From positions 32,596,213 to 32,660,212 of the forward strand of contig NC_088202.1 of assembly GCF_037126465.1 (NCBI RefSeq): 64,000 nucleotides of DNA, given 5' to 3'. The notes under the pieces are model-generated. The model was given only the letters and a program-made list of their open reading frames with translations, was not told the origin of the DNA and did no database searches. Numbering within the stretch: the stretch's first letter is position 1; each line of letters starts with the position of its first letter. Below, piece after piece: positions 12,290 through 22,330 of this stretch. This DNA is from Ornithodoros turicata (Eukaryota; Arthropoda; Arachnida; Ixodida; Argasidae). A program made the translations under genes and the position numbers.

Positions 12290-14890
12290 CTCCTCCTATG
12301 CTGCTGCTATGTTGAAGGTGCTGCTGGCAATACAGGAGTTGGTGTGGGATGTCACCTTCGCCACCAACATTGCAGTTTGGTGAATTTAGCCAACTGATTT
12401 TAAAGAGAAGTGAGGGTGTACGGCCAACATTGAGTCGGAGGCGGTGGAGAAGGGATTGTTCTTTACGACTGCGGTGGCAGTGCGGTCGTAGTTTCGGCCC
12501 GGAACTCCCGAGCACATATGGCGCAGACGGCATGTGGAGGCTATAAGCTGCAGAGGTGCCAGGGCCGAAGTGACATCAGACCCAGCGCGTCTCGCTACTG
12601 CGTCTGCTCGGGTGTTTCCATACAGGCCTATGTGGCCTGGGACCCATTGAAATGAGATGTTGAAACCAGTGGCTAAAAGTTGATTGAATTGAAGTGTCAT
12701 GGTGTAAAAGTCGCTTATTGCGCTGGGACGAGATGACGACAATATATGTAATGATGCCTTGCTGTCGGTAAGGATGACCCCGATAGGAGAGAAAAAAAGA
12801 AAAAGAAAATGTGAAAAATTCGCCGTCACTATTTTGCCAGTGTGGTTACAATGTGATTTTTCGAGTGCTTTCCTTCAGGAAAATGTAGAATTGACATAGC
12901 ACACATGAACTGCATACAACACGCCGATATAGCCGATCCGATAATATCCGATAATATCGTGCCCTGATCCGATAATATGCCCCAGTGCTGCCAGGATACC
13001 GAACAGTCCAGCTTCTGTCGAAGACACTGCATATAGAGGAGTTTAAAACCATGCCCCAGGTCTTCATCCGGGATGTAGAAAGCCGCGCTCTATCTGTCAT
13101 GTGCTACTGAGCCATCAGTGCATATATGGCGACGTAGTCGGTGTGTTGAGGCGAGATGCTCTAGTGTGAGCTGGTGGGCCACGACTGTGGGGACGTCTTT
13201 CAAGAGTCCACGTCGCCGGTGCATGGGATGGCGTAGACGCGGGAGATGGAATGCTCCCTTTCAGACGAGCAATGGCACTGCCAAAAGCAGACTCCGGGCA
13301 GTCCTCATCAATGTGACAAAGATAGTGGAGCGGGTGCCGTGTAATGCAGCGTGTATAAGCGCGAAGGGTATCACCGTCCCGCAGAATTTGAACAGGCTGT
13401 TCTTGCGCCTCTGCCAAGACAGAGTATGTCTCCGTTGTCCTGGGGACTCCTAAACAGACGCGGAGACTACGGGCCTGGATGTTGGGTAGTTCCTGCTCTT
13501 GGGTTGGACTAAGAGCATGCAGAATGGGCAAGCTATACCGCAATGTCGCCAACACCAGGGCCTGATGGACACGATAGAGGTCAGAGCATGATGGGCCACA
13601 GGATGCACCAGCAATACGCGTGAGTACATTTACCAAACAGTTTGCCTTGGTAGCAAGCAGCTTCACATGGTGGGACCGCGTCAGGCCACGGTCAATTGTA
13701 ATACTCAGGTATCGACAGGTCGTGACAAAGGTCAGGAATGAGACATCGAGAAAAGCGGGTACTTATGGAACGATCTTCGTGGGATGATCTTCGTCTTGCT
13801 AGGCGAGACAACCAAGCCGCAGTGAAGGAGGTATCTTGAAGTGATGTTTAATGAACCTTGTAGTCGGCGTTGGATCGTGTCACGCTGAACGGCCGAAGTC
13901 CAGATACAGAAGTCGTCAGCACATACTGTAATGTGAGTGTGATTAGGAAGCTGCGCAAGAAGAGAAGCCATAATGAGATTGAATGAGAGGGGACTGAGGA
14001 CGCTCCCTTGTGGGACACCACGGTGGACGCGGAATGTCCCCGTCAGCGGTGCGCACAAACAGGGAGCGGTGAGCCATAAAATCATTGATCCATGACCAGG
14101 GGCTGCCCCCGACTTCAGCTTCTGAAAGCGTCGCCATGATTGCGCTATGGAGGACACTGTCGTACGCTTTCTTGACGTCGAGGAAGACAGCGGCTGTCAA
14201 TAAACCTTCGGCCCTTGTCTCTTGTGTCCTACTGGTTAGAGTTATGACGCTGTCCGTCGCTGACCAGCCTGGGCGATATCCCGCCATCACCTCGGAAAAG
14301 AAAAAAGAAAAAAAACGTGCTCTCAAGGTACCACCTCAGACGATTGAATATCATACGTTTGTGCCGAGGAGGAAGAAGCCCGGTGCTCCACATCCGCGTG
14401 AATAAAGATCCGAGACATGAGCCGAGGTAGGGCCGAAGTAGGGTAGCCGAGGTAGGGCCGCCGACAGCGGCCCTACCTGCACATTCGTTCTCCTTGAGTT
14501 AGCTACCAAGCGTAGCACCCATGCGCCATCTGCGTGCTATGCGCCACTGCGGAGAAAGACGAAGAAAAAAGAAGAATCCGAGCTCAGTGCTGGAAGTGTT
14601 CGTTCGAAGGTATTCGCCACACAGCTTGCAAGAGCTATTGGGCGGAAAGAATCGATGTGATGCGGCGATTTACCTGGTTTAAGTAAAGGGACCACAATCG
14701 CGGTCTTCCACTCGTTAGGGACTTCCTCTTGGCTCCACCTCTCGTTGAAGATCCGTAGGAGGGATGCTCGCCCAGAAGGGGGAAGATTCCGAAGGGCCTT
14801 ATACGTGATCTGGTCTGCTCAGGGGAGGTATTGTTGGGGTTGTAGGCAGCCCTATGGTTATGGGCAGGTGAGAGGAGTAGAGGAAGAAGT
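12290..14890 (-). pseudogene. Degenerate LINE (I/Jockey-like): reverse transcriptase, RNase H, CCHC tail
   Basis: Read on the minus strand the pieces are in order. A finger segment ending SFRPIALASC lies at about 14830-14600. RT motif A (FLDVKKAYDS) is near 14180, GVPQGSVLSP near 14020, and the catalytic box is ADDFCIW near 13915 (CADD rather than YADD). An RT thumb/connection follows at 13666-13115. RNase H follows with TDGS near 13115, a Glu in SSTEAG near 13015 and TDSKAS near 12755. A terminal Cys/His segment is at about 12385-12345. Frameshifts and stops break every part. Two foreign blocks (about 14300-14600 and 12795-12975) interrupt it, each ending in a pyrimidine-rich tract. The 5' ORF and endonuclease are missing. 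RNase H after RT points to an I-like clade; exact clade unassigned. Confidence 0.85.
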
Positions 14891-15705
14891 GTAGAACGGA
14901 CTGTTTTGTGGGGGAACGAACTGCGCAGTTGGACTGATGTTGTGTGATTTTGGGGATTCTTTGGCAAGTACAATAAATCTGCATTCTAATACTGGCGACG
15001 AGGGAGCAGCATGAACCACGCATGACCCACGCAAGACTTGGAGAATTCACTGCCGGCACAGACTGGACATCATGGCCGTGAACGTCTCGAGTTTCTATTC
15101 GAAGCAACACGCTCGCGTGCGGTACCGCGTTAACGCGTCGGGCGCAGAATCGCGTTCGGTTTCGGGTACGGCATTGGGGAAACGCGGCCCGGCGTGTTGC
15201 TTTTTCCGGAAACGGGTTCGTCGACGCGGGTGACCCTTTCTTCGAGTTTTAAGTAAATTTCGTTCGGAAAATATTCGTAACTTTTAATATCCACTACATA
15301 AAGAATTCGCATTATGTTATAGTGTATATAGAAAATATCAATCCATTGGATTAAATTCTTTGTCATCATGAAAGAGTGCTCGTCAAAGTGAGCGAGCTAA
15401 AGCTTGCGTATTGTGAAATTACACAATCTACAACACTGATCATAAATCGCAACACCTGTTCAAATTTTAATTAAACTCTTACTGATGTGTGGTAGTCACC
15501 ACTTCTCCTGAATGTGAATCGATAAATTTTAGCATTTAAGCCACAATCAAATATCTTGTATAGTATGTGTGAGTATATGCACAACTTTTTAATCCATATC
15601 TTTAAAAAATGCAAGAAATAGTGTGCAGTTTTGACTTTGAAAATTTAAAGAAGAAAATGATCTTTAGTGTGGAATTTGCGTTTTACAATGTTATGAGATA
15701 AAGAC

Positions 15706-15978
15706 TTATAAAATTAAAATATGGCATTTCCATTTGTAGTGCCCGTATGCTATGACACTAAAATAATGTGATAGTTTTTCTGTATGGCTACGGGAAATCT
15801 CGAGTATATTTTGTGAAATGGATCTACGTTTATGTGTGACCTGCGCTGATCTGCTTATTATAATTAATATAACATATCTTCCATTGTGTTTATGCATAAC
15901 GCTCATCTTCATTGTATACTGGTTAAGCATCTCTGATGGCGGTTGTGGGATCCGTTTCTCCCAAAATCTGATTGCCAC
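15706..15978 (-). CDS. Hypothetical 90-residue basic ORF in AT-rich island
   Basis: An intact frame with many Lys, Arg, His and Ile residues and no motif I recognise. It is one of several minus-strand ORFs spaced a few hundred bases apart. Whether it is expressed, an exon, or a relic of an inserted foreign genome cannot be told. Confidence 0.25.
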   Translation of the reverse strand: MAIRFWEKRIPQPPSEMLNQYTMKMSVMHKHNGRYVILIIISRSAQVTHKRRSISQNILEISRSHTEKLSHYFSVIAYGHYKWKCHILIL

Positions 15979-16023
15979 TTGGAAATTATTTCATATACGT
16001 TTGTGTGCCGTGTGTTAGGAAGA

Positions 16024-16212
16024 TTACGTGGTTAGAAATGGTAGACTTCGCCTGCATATCATGCTTGTAAAATCCTCCATTTGCATCGCGGCATTTGATA
16101 ATAGATTCGCTTTTCGCGAAGGCTTCGTATTATCTCGCAGGCACTGAACCCGAATGCGATTGTAAAAGTCGATGACACTATGTCGCGAATGCTTTGACTT
16201 ATCCCGTCGCAA
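16024..16212 (-). CDS. Hypothetical 62-residue ORF in AT-rich island
   Basis: An intact small frame in a patch visibly GC-richer than its flanks, rich in Arg, Ser and Asn, with no membrane segment and no recognised domain. It lies in the same orientation as its neighbours. Confidence 0.25.
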   Translation of the reverse strand: MRRDKSKHSRHSVIDFYNRIRVQCLRDNTKPSRKANLLSNAAMQMEDFTSMICRRSLPFLTT

Positions 16213-16495
16213 TCAGTTATCTTGTCTTATTTCCCGTTTTGCCCTATCTTGGACGGCTCATTTTTCCTATGCAGTCATACAAACGGACAACTGTTTTGAC
16301 GAAAATATTTATTCCCCACTCCAATCGGGTTGCTTGTCAAAGACACCTTTTCTTCTTCTTTTACTACGTCTGGGCTAGTGCAACTGTTTGAGAAATATAC
16401 GTGCACTGTGGAATTTAAATAATGAAATATGATAAGTTTTCACAAAAGATTAGTGATCCTTTTTTTTTGTAATCATAGACTGATGTATCATGCCT

Positions 16496-16711
16496 CTAAA
16501 TTTCAATGACCGATCCTTCTCCGGTAATTCTATCCTTCGGATGTTGAACTTGTACAGAGTGTAGTCGAGTAAAACCTATTTGATGGTCAGGTTTGATTCC
16601 ATATGAGAATTCTTACACACAGTGTGGAATATTCGTTTCCTTAGCGATCACTGTTCTCAGTCTAGCCATGCTAAATGCAAAGTATTTTTCATTGTGATGC
16701 GTAGAATTCAT
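16496..16711 (-). pseudogene. Small ORF with one in-frame stop, AT-rich island
   Basis: From ATG at 16711 the frame is open to a TAG at 16496-16498 except for a single in-frame TAA about 32 codons in. The two halves have ordinary protein-like composition. One stop in about 70 codons suggests recent decay of a real short gene or exon. Not recognised. Confidence 0.3.
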
Positions 16712-16782
16712 TATAATGACGACAAAGATTAGATTTATTGTTTCAGTTATATGCTTGTTTATTCCGATAAATTACAATTGTC

Positions 16783-17130
16783 CTATTCCAAATTCTGAAG
16801 TTTTCCTTTGTTGTCTTGATTGATGAATACTGAGTGCATTATATAATGATTTCTTATTATCGGTCGCTTGAATGCAGCGTTAATCAATGCAATCGATACG
16901 TTGTCGCCGTATTTGTATCGCTTCAGTAACTTGCACTTTGTTGCGACGAACTTGCACAATCTCTTACTGATGTTTCCTTTCTTTGTACGAAGGTTCTTGA
17001 ATGGCGTACAAGACAGTATTAGATGTAAATCGTCCAGTGGTCCACCGCAGTTGATATGTTCGTTGAGTTTTAATAAGTGATGATACATCAGACCTTGTAC
17101 AACAATATTGAACTTCTGCTCATTCGACAT
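16783..17130 (-). CDS. Hypothetical 115-residue ORF, longest in AT-rich island
   Basis: An intact frame from ATG at 17130, unusually long for such AT-rich sequence and with a local rise in GC, which argues for past or present selection. It has a strongly basic central part (about residues 45-75, many Lys and Arg, with cysteines near residues 28, 41, 59 and 66) and no signal peptide or membrane helix. I recognise no family. It could be an exon with AT-rich introns around it or a gene of an integrated virus-like genome. Confidence 0.4.
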   Translation of the reverse strand: MSNEQKFNIVVQGLMYHHLLKLNEHINCGGPLDDLHLILSCTPFKNLRTKKGNISKRLCKFVATKCKLLKRYKYGDNVSIALINAAFKRPIIRNHYIMHSVFINQDNKGKLQNLE

Positions 17131-17344
17131 TGTTGCAGGGACAGGTAGAAGAAAATAATTGCGTTGCCGTGGTAGTGGAACATATCATGTGATAAGATTT
17201 TATGTACTGTCCATCTCAGATATGTGTAATTTCAACAAATCCATAATGAATCGTGCGATATAGACCGCTTGTATATGATAATTTGATCTGACTGCTTTCT
17301 TGATGAATGCAATGCCCATTGCAATTATTACAATTACATCTGGT

Positions 17345-17626
17345 CTAGCGTATTAATTCTTCGTTAGCAAACCTCAAAAACTCCGCCATCAATCCCAGTG
17401 GCCCTTCCGACGTTGATGTGCAGATATTTTTATAAGTATTGTAGATTCGGCATATAAATTCTTGGACCTTCAGTTCTGTAGCGTGTACCATATCTCAGAA
17501 TACGACCATGTCTAGGACGTATTGAAATGCAGCGATAATGGAATCGTTTCGCGGCTGTTCCTTTTCGAAGCAGTTTTTTATCACATCTTCCCATGACTTA
17601 TGGTAGCGAATACAAAATCTGTCCAT
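17345..17626 (-). pseudogene. Roughly 93-codon ORF with one in-frame TGA, AT-rich island
   Basis: From ATG at 17626 the frame stays open to TAG at 17345-17347 apart from one TGA at 17495-17497. The sequence is protein-like on both sides of that stop, with amphipathic, Glu/Lys-rich segments. It is either a recently broken gene or two short abutting frames (a second ATG lies just after the TGA). Not recognised. Confidence 0.35.
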
Positions 17627-17812
17627 CTTTTCAATGTAGAGCAATTGTCTCTTCTGTTTTTATTTCTACATTTAATGAAAAGCATGTCTATGCTCATTGT
17701 ATTAAAATTTTATTATCTGGTTTAGAATGTTATAATATCCACCTGTCGTGAGAATTACTGCTTTGACTTTGTTTCAAGTATTCACTCGACTGATATTCTA
17801 TTAGTTTTGAAG

Positions 17813-18034
17813 TTAGTGCCTGAAATAATTATTGTCTTGTAATTTCAATTGTTCACTCGATTGACATAAGTAAAAATAATCTCTAAGATGGGAATGCCTC
17901 ATACCTCTGAGTTGCATTTCACATTTGACATTTCTGTGTGGTTCATCTATATAGAACTTTCTGTTGCAAGATATTACAAAAATTGATGTAATTAAATTTG
18001 TTTCTCGTTTTTGATTGAGTATTGTTGCTACCAT
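17813..18034 (-). CDS. Hypothetical 73-residue ORF in AT-rich island
   Basis: An intact minus-strand frame with two cysteines and mixed charge, no recognised motif. It is listed because it belongs to the co-oriented series. Confidence 0.2.
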   Translation of the reverse strand: MVATILNQKRETNLITSIFVISCNRKFYIDEPHRNVKCEMQLRGMRHSHLRDYFYLCQSSEQLKLQDNNYFRH

Positions 18035-18216
18035 TTAATAATTTGGACTTTCTCTACATGTTCAATAACAATATCGCATCTGTACAAACTTAGTCGACTT
18101 GTCAACCACTTTGACGAAAGATTTCCGTTTCAAGGAAAGGATACGAAAAGATAGTGATCCCCGCGAATAATATCGACATCTATTTGCGCTGCACAATAAA
18201 ATATATCGCCTTTGAA

Positions 18217-18471
18217 CTATCTTATCTGACCTCTAGAACGCCGTGTTTGCTGGACGAAGGAATATAGCCCGCAACCCTTTGAGTGATAAAGCATGGGAGT
18301 TGCTTCGTCTTGGTCATATGGATAGAGACATAAAGTCTCCCGGCTTTGAGGAAAACAGTTAAAACCGAGATGAAAACAGTGCATATTTTCTATGTCTTGG
18401 ATACCTCCATCAAGGTTCGTAGTGTTTGTTAGAATGAAAATAGTATGTTGGTCGATTTTATGATGGTTCAA
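18217..18471 (-). CDS. Hypothetical 84-residue ORF in AT-rich island
   Basis: An intact frame with four cysteines and balanced composition, in a GC-richer patch at the start of the minus-strand series. No signal peptide, no membrane segment, no family recognised. Confidence 0.3.
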   Translation of the reverse strand: MNHHKIDQHTIFILTNTTNLDGGIQDIENMHCFHLGFNCFPQSRETLCLYPYDQDEATPMLYHSKGCGLYSFVQQTRRSRGQIR

Positions 18472-18930
18472 TGATAGATTATTTTCCTCTGTTGTTGTTT
18501 ACGTGTCGCCGCTTAGAGTGTTCCTCTGTTCTTCAGCGTTAAGTCTGTGCTATAGTGTTAAATTTGTAATATTTCTCCTTTTGATAGATTGATTAGCTAT
18601 TATTTCTCTGTGTTGGATGCTGCGCAGGTTTGGCTCTCTATTAATTATAGCTGTTGATTGTGTCGTTTCTCGTTATTTCCTTACGTCTATGCTGTTCACT
18701 TAATAAGAACTTGATTAATTAAAAGTTGTGTAATGTTGGAATTGCGCTCGAAGTGTTATGACAGATATTCAGGCTATTGCAATGATGGTTCTCACGTGTA
18801 TGAATATTAGACCTTTTATAATACAACTTGTAATTTGATTGTAATCATATTGATTAAGAATATCTTCTTTGTAGTGGTATAGATTTTATATCCTCTTGTG
18901 TTCGTGTTCCGTGGTATTCCATACATCTAT

Positions 18931-19436
18931 CGGCACCCGTTTTCAACAAATCAGGGCAGATATAATCAGATCTGGTTGTTGGCTAGAAGCGTGCTATGTG
19001 GTGAAGTTCATTTTTAACAAGTCTATTTTCTGTGTTGGATTCATGAAACAAAGTAAAGCTTGTAGTGTCTCTTAGAATAAAAATTGTATAGTGTTCGATT
19101 AGATTATGTCACGAGGATGGTTTTATAATAGTTAAAATGATAGATTATTCTCCTCCTCTGTTGTTTTGATTAAATGTAGTGTTATAGGTTTTATTTCCTC
19201 TTGTGTTCGTGTCGTTCGTGTCCCATGGTCTTTCAGGGTCTCTGCTGTTCACAATTAATTACATACAGCTATCGGCACCAGTGTTCAACAAATCAGGGCA
19301 GATAACAAGAGATCTGGTTGTTGGCTAGGAGCGTGCTATGTGGTGAAGTTCATTTTTAACATATCTGTTTTCTGTGTTGGATTCATAAAACAAAGTAATG
19401 TTTATAGTGTCTCTTATGAAAATTGTATAGTGTTCT
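18931..19436 (+). repeat. Two direct copies of a ~170-bp unit, 342 bp apart
   Basis: The segment CGGCACCCGTTTTCAACAAA.. (18931-19102) recurs at 19273-19436 with few differences, including GTGCTATGTGGTGAAGTTC and GTGTTGGATTCAT. It lies in a wider field of degenerate repeats, so the 18.5-20.7 kb region expanded by duplication. Confidence 0.75.
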
Positions 19437-20084
19437 TCATTAGTGTATGGTCTTCCAGGGTCTCTGCTGTTCACACATAATTACATACAACTATGATAAC
19501 TTCCCGCTATTGCACTGATGGTTCTGACGTATAGGAATATTAGACTTTGTATAATACAATTTTTAATTTTGTTTGTAGTCATATTGATTAAGAATATCTT
19601 CTTTGATTAAATGTGGTGTCCGTTTCTCGTTTTGATATGGTATTGTGAAGCTATTATTTCCCTGCATGTTGGAGGATATGTCGGTTAGGGGCCCGGGCCC
19701 GTGCAGTGCTGTAGTGTGAACGTAGCATCACGCTCCAACTTGCAGGTCGGAGCCCCCCCTCCCCCCCCCCCCCCCCCCCAGAGCAGTGGTGTCCGTTTCT
19801 CGTTTTGATATGGTATTGTGTAGCTATTATTTTCCTACATGCTGGAGGATATGTCGGTTAGGTTCTATATTAATGCTATGTGTTGATTCGAATTATTTCC
19901 TTATGTCTGCGCTATTCACTTCAATAGAAACTGATTAATTAAATCTGTGTCATATTGGAATATTAAACTTAGCTTCCATATTGTGCTCGAAATTACTTAC
20001 ATCTATCAGAACTTTGTAATTAAAACTTCGCTAGGGTGCTCACGTATAATAATGTTAGACTTTTTATAATAAAACTTTTGATAC

Positions 20085-20515
20085 ACGCACCACCTGAAAA
20101 AAAAAATTGCGAAGGAAGTCGGCCCAGGGTGAAAAATCCCCAAAGATGTGGCCTGGTGTTGTCAGTGTGCATGCCTCTACTTGCGCGCCGCATGAAAAAA
20201 ATGCGAACGAAGTCTGCCCAGGCTGAAAAATAGCCAAAGAAGTCAGCCGAGGGTGTACAACCATAAGTGTACGCTCAGCTCTTCAGCCCGCTGGTAAGCA
20301 CACGGACAGCCCCTCACCTGCGCGCCACCCACCGCGCGCTGAAAAAAATCGCTAGAGAAGTCGGTCCAGGCGGAAAAATCGCCAAAGAAGTCGGCCCAGG
20401 GCGCAGCGAGCCCGTCGGCCTGCTGGTAAGCACCCGGACAGCCCCTCACCTGCGCGCCACCCACCACGCGCTGGAAAAAAATAATAAAAATAATTGCTAG
20501 AGAAGTCGGCCCAGC
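20085..20515 (+). repeat. GC-rich modular repeat (AAGTCGGCCCAGG modules)
   Basis: A GC-rich block sits inside AT-rich sequence. The module GAAAAA..GC(C/A)AA(A/G)GAAGTCGGCCCAGG recurs several times. A longer unit (GCTGGTAAGCAC..GGACAGCCCCTCACC) occurs at 20290 and 20421, about 131 bp apart. A third related block follows at 20925-21130. Open frames crossing it are repeat by-products. Confidence 0.7.
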
Positions 20516-20924
20516 TATTGTTCTTTAAGTTGCATACATTTATCGGAACTTTGTAATTAAAATTCCACTATGGTGCTCACGTATAATAATGTGAAACTTT
20601 TTATAATAAAACTGGTAATTTTGATTATAATCATATTGATTAAAAATATCTTCTTTGATTAAATATGCTATATCCCTTCCGCTTAATTGAAAACGGGTGA
20701 TTAAAAAATATTATGTATGATGTGTGATACCCCTTCAATGCGATTGCATCATGCCTGTAATAATTGTTGTTACGTGTATTGTGTTTCTTCTGCTTCATGT
20801 TTTGCTGTTAGATTTTTCCCATTCACAGATTGACATTACATCAATGACTTTAATAAATATATTTTCACTTGTACTTTTGTGTATGGCTATCCTTTGCATG
20901 TAAACCGCCTACTGCACACCTGTT

Positions 20925-21130
20925 GTAGCTGAAAAAAAATTACGATTGAAGTCGGCACAGATTCAAAAATGACGAAAGAAGTCGGCCCAGGCTGAAAAAT
21001 GTGAGCGGGTAAGCGCGCACGCAGCCCTCCGGCCACGCGCCGCCCACCGGTAAGCCCCTCCACCCGAGCGCCGCCTGTCGCGCACACGAAAAACTCGCAA
21101 AAAAAGTCGGCGCGGACGCGACGGTGGTGC
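20925..21130 (+). repeat. Second GC-rich modular block
   Basis: The same GAAGTCGGCCCAGGCTGAAAAA module and GGTAAGC..CACGCGCCGCCCACC phrase occur in more diverged form, ending AAAAAAAGTCGGCGCGG. The block probably has the same origin as 20085-20515. Confidence 0.6.
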
Positions 21131-21808
21131 TGCCCTGGTGGCAATGTCTGAGTCCTATCCCCTCCGTATACTACTCATATCTCGTTACAGGTACTTGTAT
21201 GGTTGCAAGTTGGTTGATTTGTTTACAAGCCCGTCGCAAGTAACTGGTTACTGGACAACGAGTGACTAAGTCGAGCAACTAAGTCGTTGCTTTTCTAAAA
21301 TTCTTACTGGGTAGTAACGGATTTCGTTACAAAAATGGGCAACTCGTTACTGCACGTTACTCGTTCATTTTCTTTTCCTTTCTTTTTGTTCCTCCGTTCC
21401 GTTTTGCTTCAGTATGGACGACCTTCCGAAATGGGCTCACCGTACCTGCGCTCCGCACGTGATGACCTGGGCATCGTGTTAGCCGGTTTGTCATGGCGCT
21501 GAGCACATAAAGCCTACTGGAGAAACCACCTCGTGTTCTTCCTGGCTTTGCTAAGGCGCCATTTTGAGGTTATGAAGACATCAAATGCACTTGTAAAAGG
21601 CACGAACCTGACCTGAATGACGTGCGGCTTAAATATGCCTCAACACGAGTCACTAACCCCGGGGTGCATAGACTTTTCTTTGGTGTTCTCTGACCAAAGC
21701 AGTTCTTGCATTCCTCGAGGCGCGAGTGTTTGTCTCCCTCTTGTCGTGTGCTTAAGATGCATCAGTATTACCAACTAGCCCAACTATTGTTGTTATTCCT
21801 CAAGATTG

Positions 21809-21907
21809 TATCTCATTACGGCCGAAGTCTCATTACGGCCGATGTCTCAATACGACCGAAAGCCTCGATACGGCCTATAATCCTTTAATCACCAAGTGTC
21901 TCATTAC
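21809..21907 (+). repeat. TCTCATTACGGCCGAAG word repeat, copy 2
   Basis: Contains four degenerate TCTCATTACGGCCGA words and the same TTTAATCACCAAGTGTCTCATTACGG tail words as 1267-1356, so the two are copies of one element end. Confidence 0.65.
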
Positions 21908-22110
21908 GGAAAGAGGAACGTGGAGCCTCGTAATCGAGGTAACGTCTGTGTTCCTAACTGCTTTTGGTTTGGAGGTCCATCGAAAGTCAAACTTGTGCAG
22001 TGAGCTGACTACTTACATCAGTGTGAACTACATGGCCAACTGCGAATGAACACGTGAAGGACTGACACCGCAAACATTTTATCTCAATAATAATATTGAG
22101 ATAAAAGTTG

Positions 22111-22330
22111 TAGTGTGCGGGTCAGAGGATTGCAGTAACATGATCCGCTTAGTGACATGCACCATCAATGAACTCGTGAGGGCATTCGTCAGGAGACGTC
22201 TTAAAACGTCTGAGAACTAAAAAAAATCGATTTTTCATTTGAATTTCCCCAAATTTTGAAATCGAATTTTTAGTAGCCCTATTAATCAATTAAGCGGATC
22301 GTGTTACTGCATCACCTAACCCTCACACTA
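22111..22330. mobile_element. Foldback MITE, ~40-bp inverted ends
   Basis: The left end TAGTGTGCGGGTCAG..GCAGTAACATGATCCGCTTA is mirrored at the right by TAAGCGGATCGTGTTACTGC..CCCTCACACTA. The interior contains another small palindrome-like AT stretch. No target duplication is clear and no coding sequence is present. Confidence 0.6.

Larger units (their letters stand above)
15240..20080. other. AT-rich island with co-oriented small ORFs and degenerate repeats
   Basis: Composition turns abruptly AT-rich at about 15240 compared with the LINE side. Between 15.2 and 18.5 kb a run of small open frames lies on the minus strand (separate entries), each a relatively GC-richer patch between AT-rich spacers. 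From 18.5 kb on the sequence consists of degenerate direct repeats (TTGATTAAGAATATCTTC, GTTAGACTTTTTATAATA) with no long frames, and a C-run at 19757-19779. Mitochondrial origin is unlikely because I see no mitochondrial protein or rRNA. Confidence 0.55.

Noticed and set aside
15240..20080. Nuclear copy of mitochondrial DNA
   Set aside because: The AT-rich block contains no recognisable mitochondrial protein, rRNA or tRNA set, and its frames use ordinary stops.
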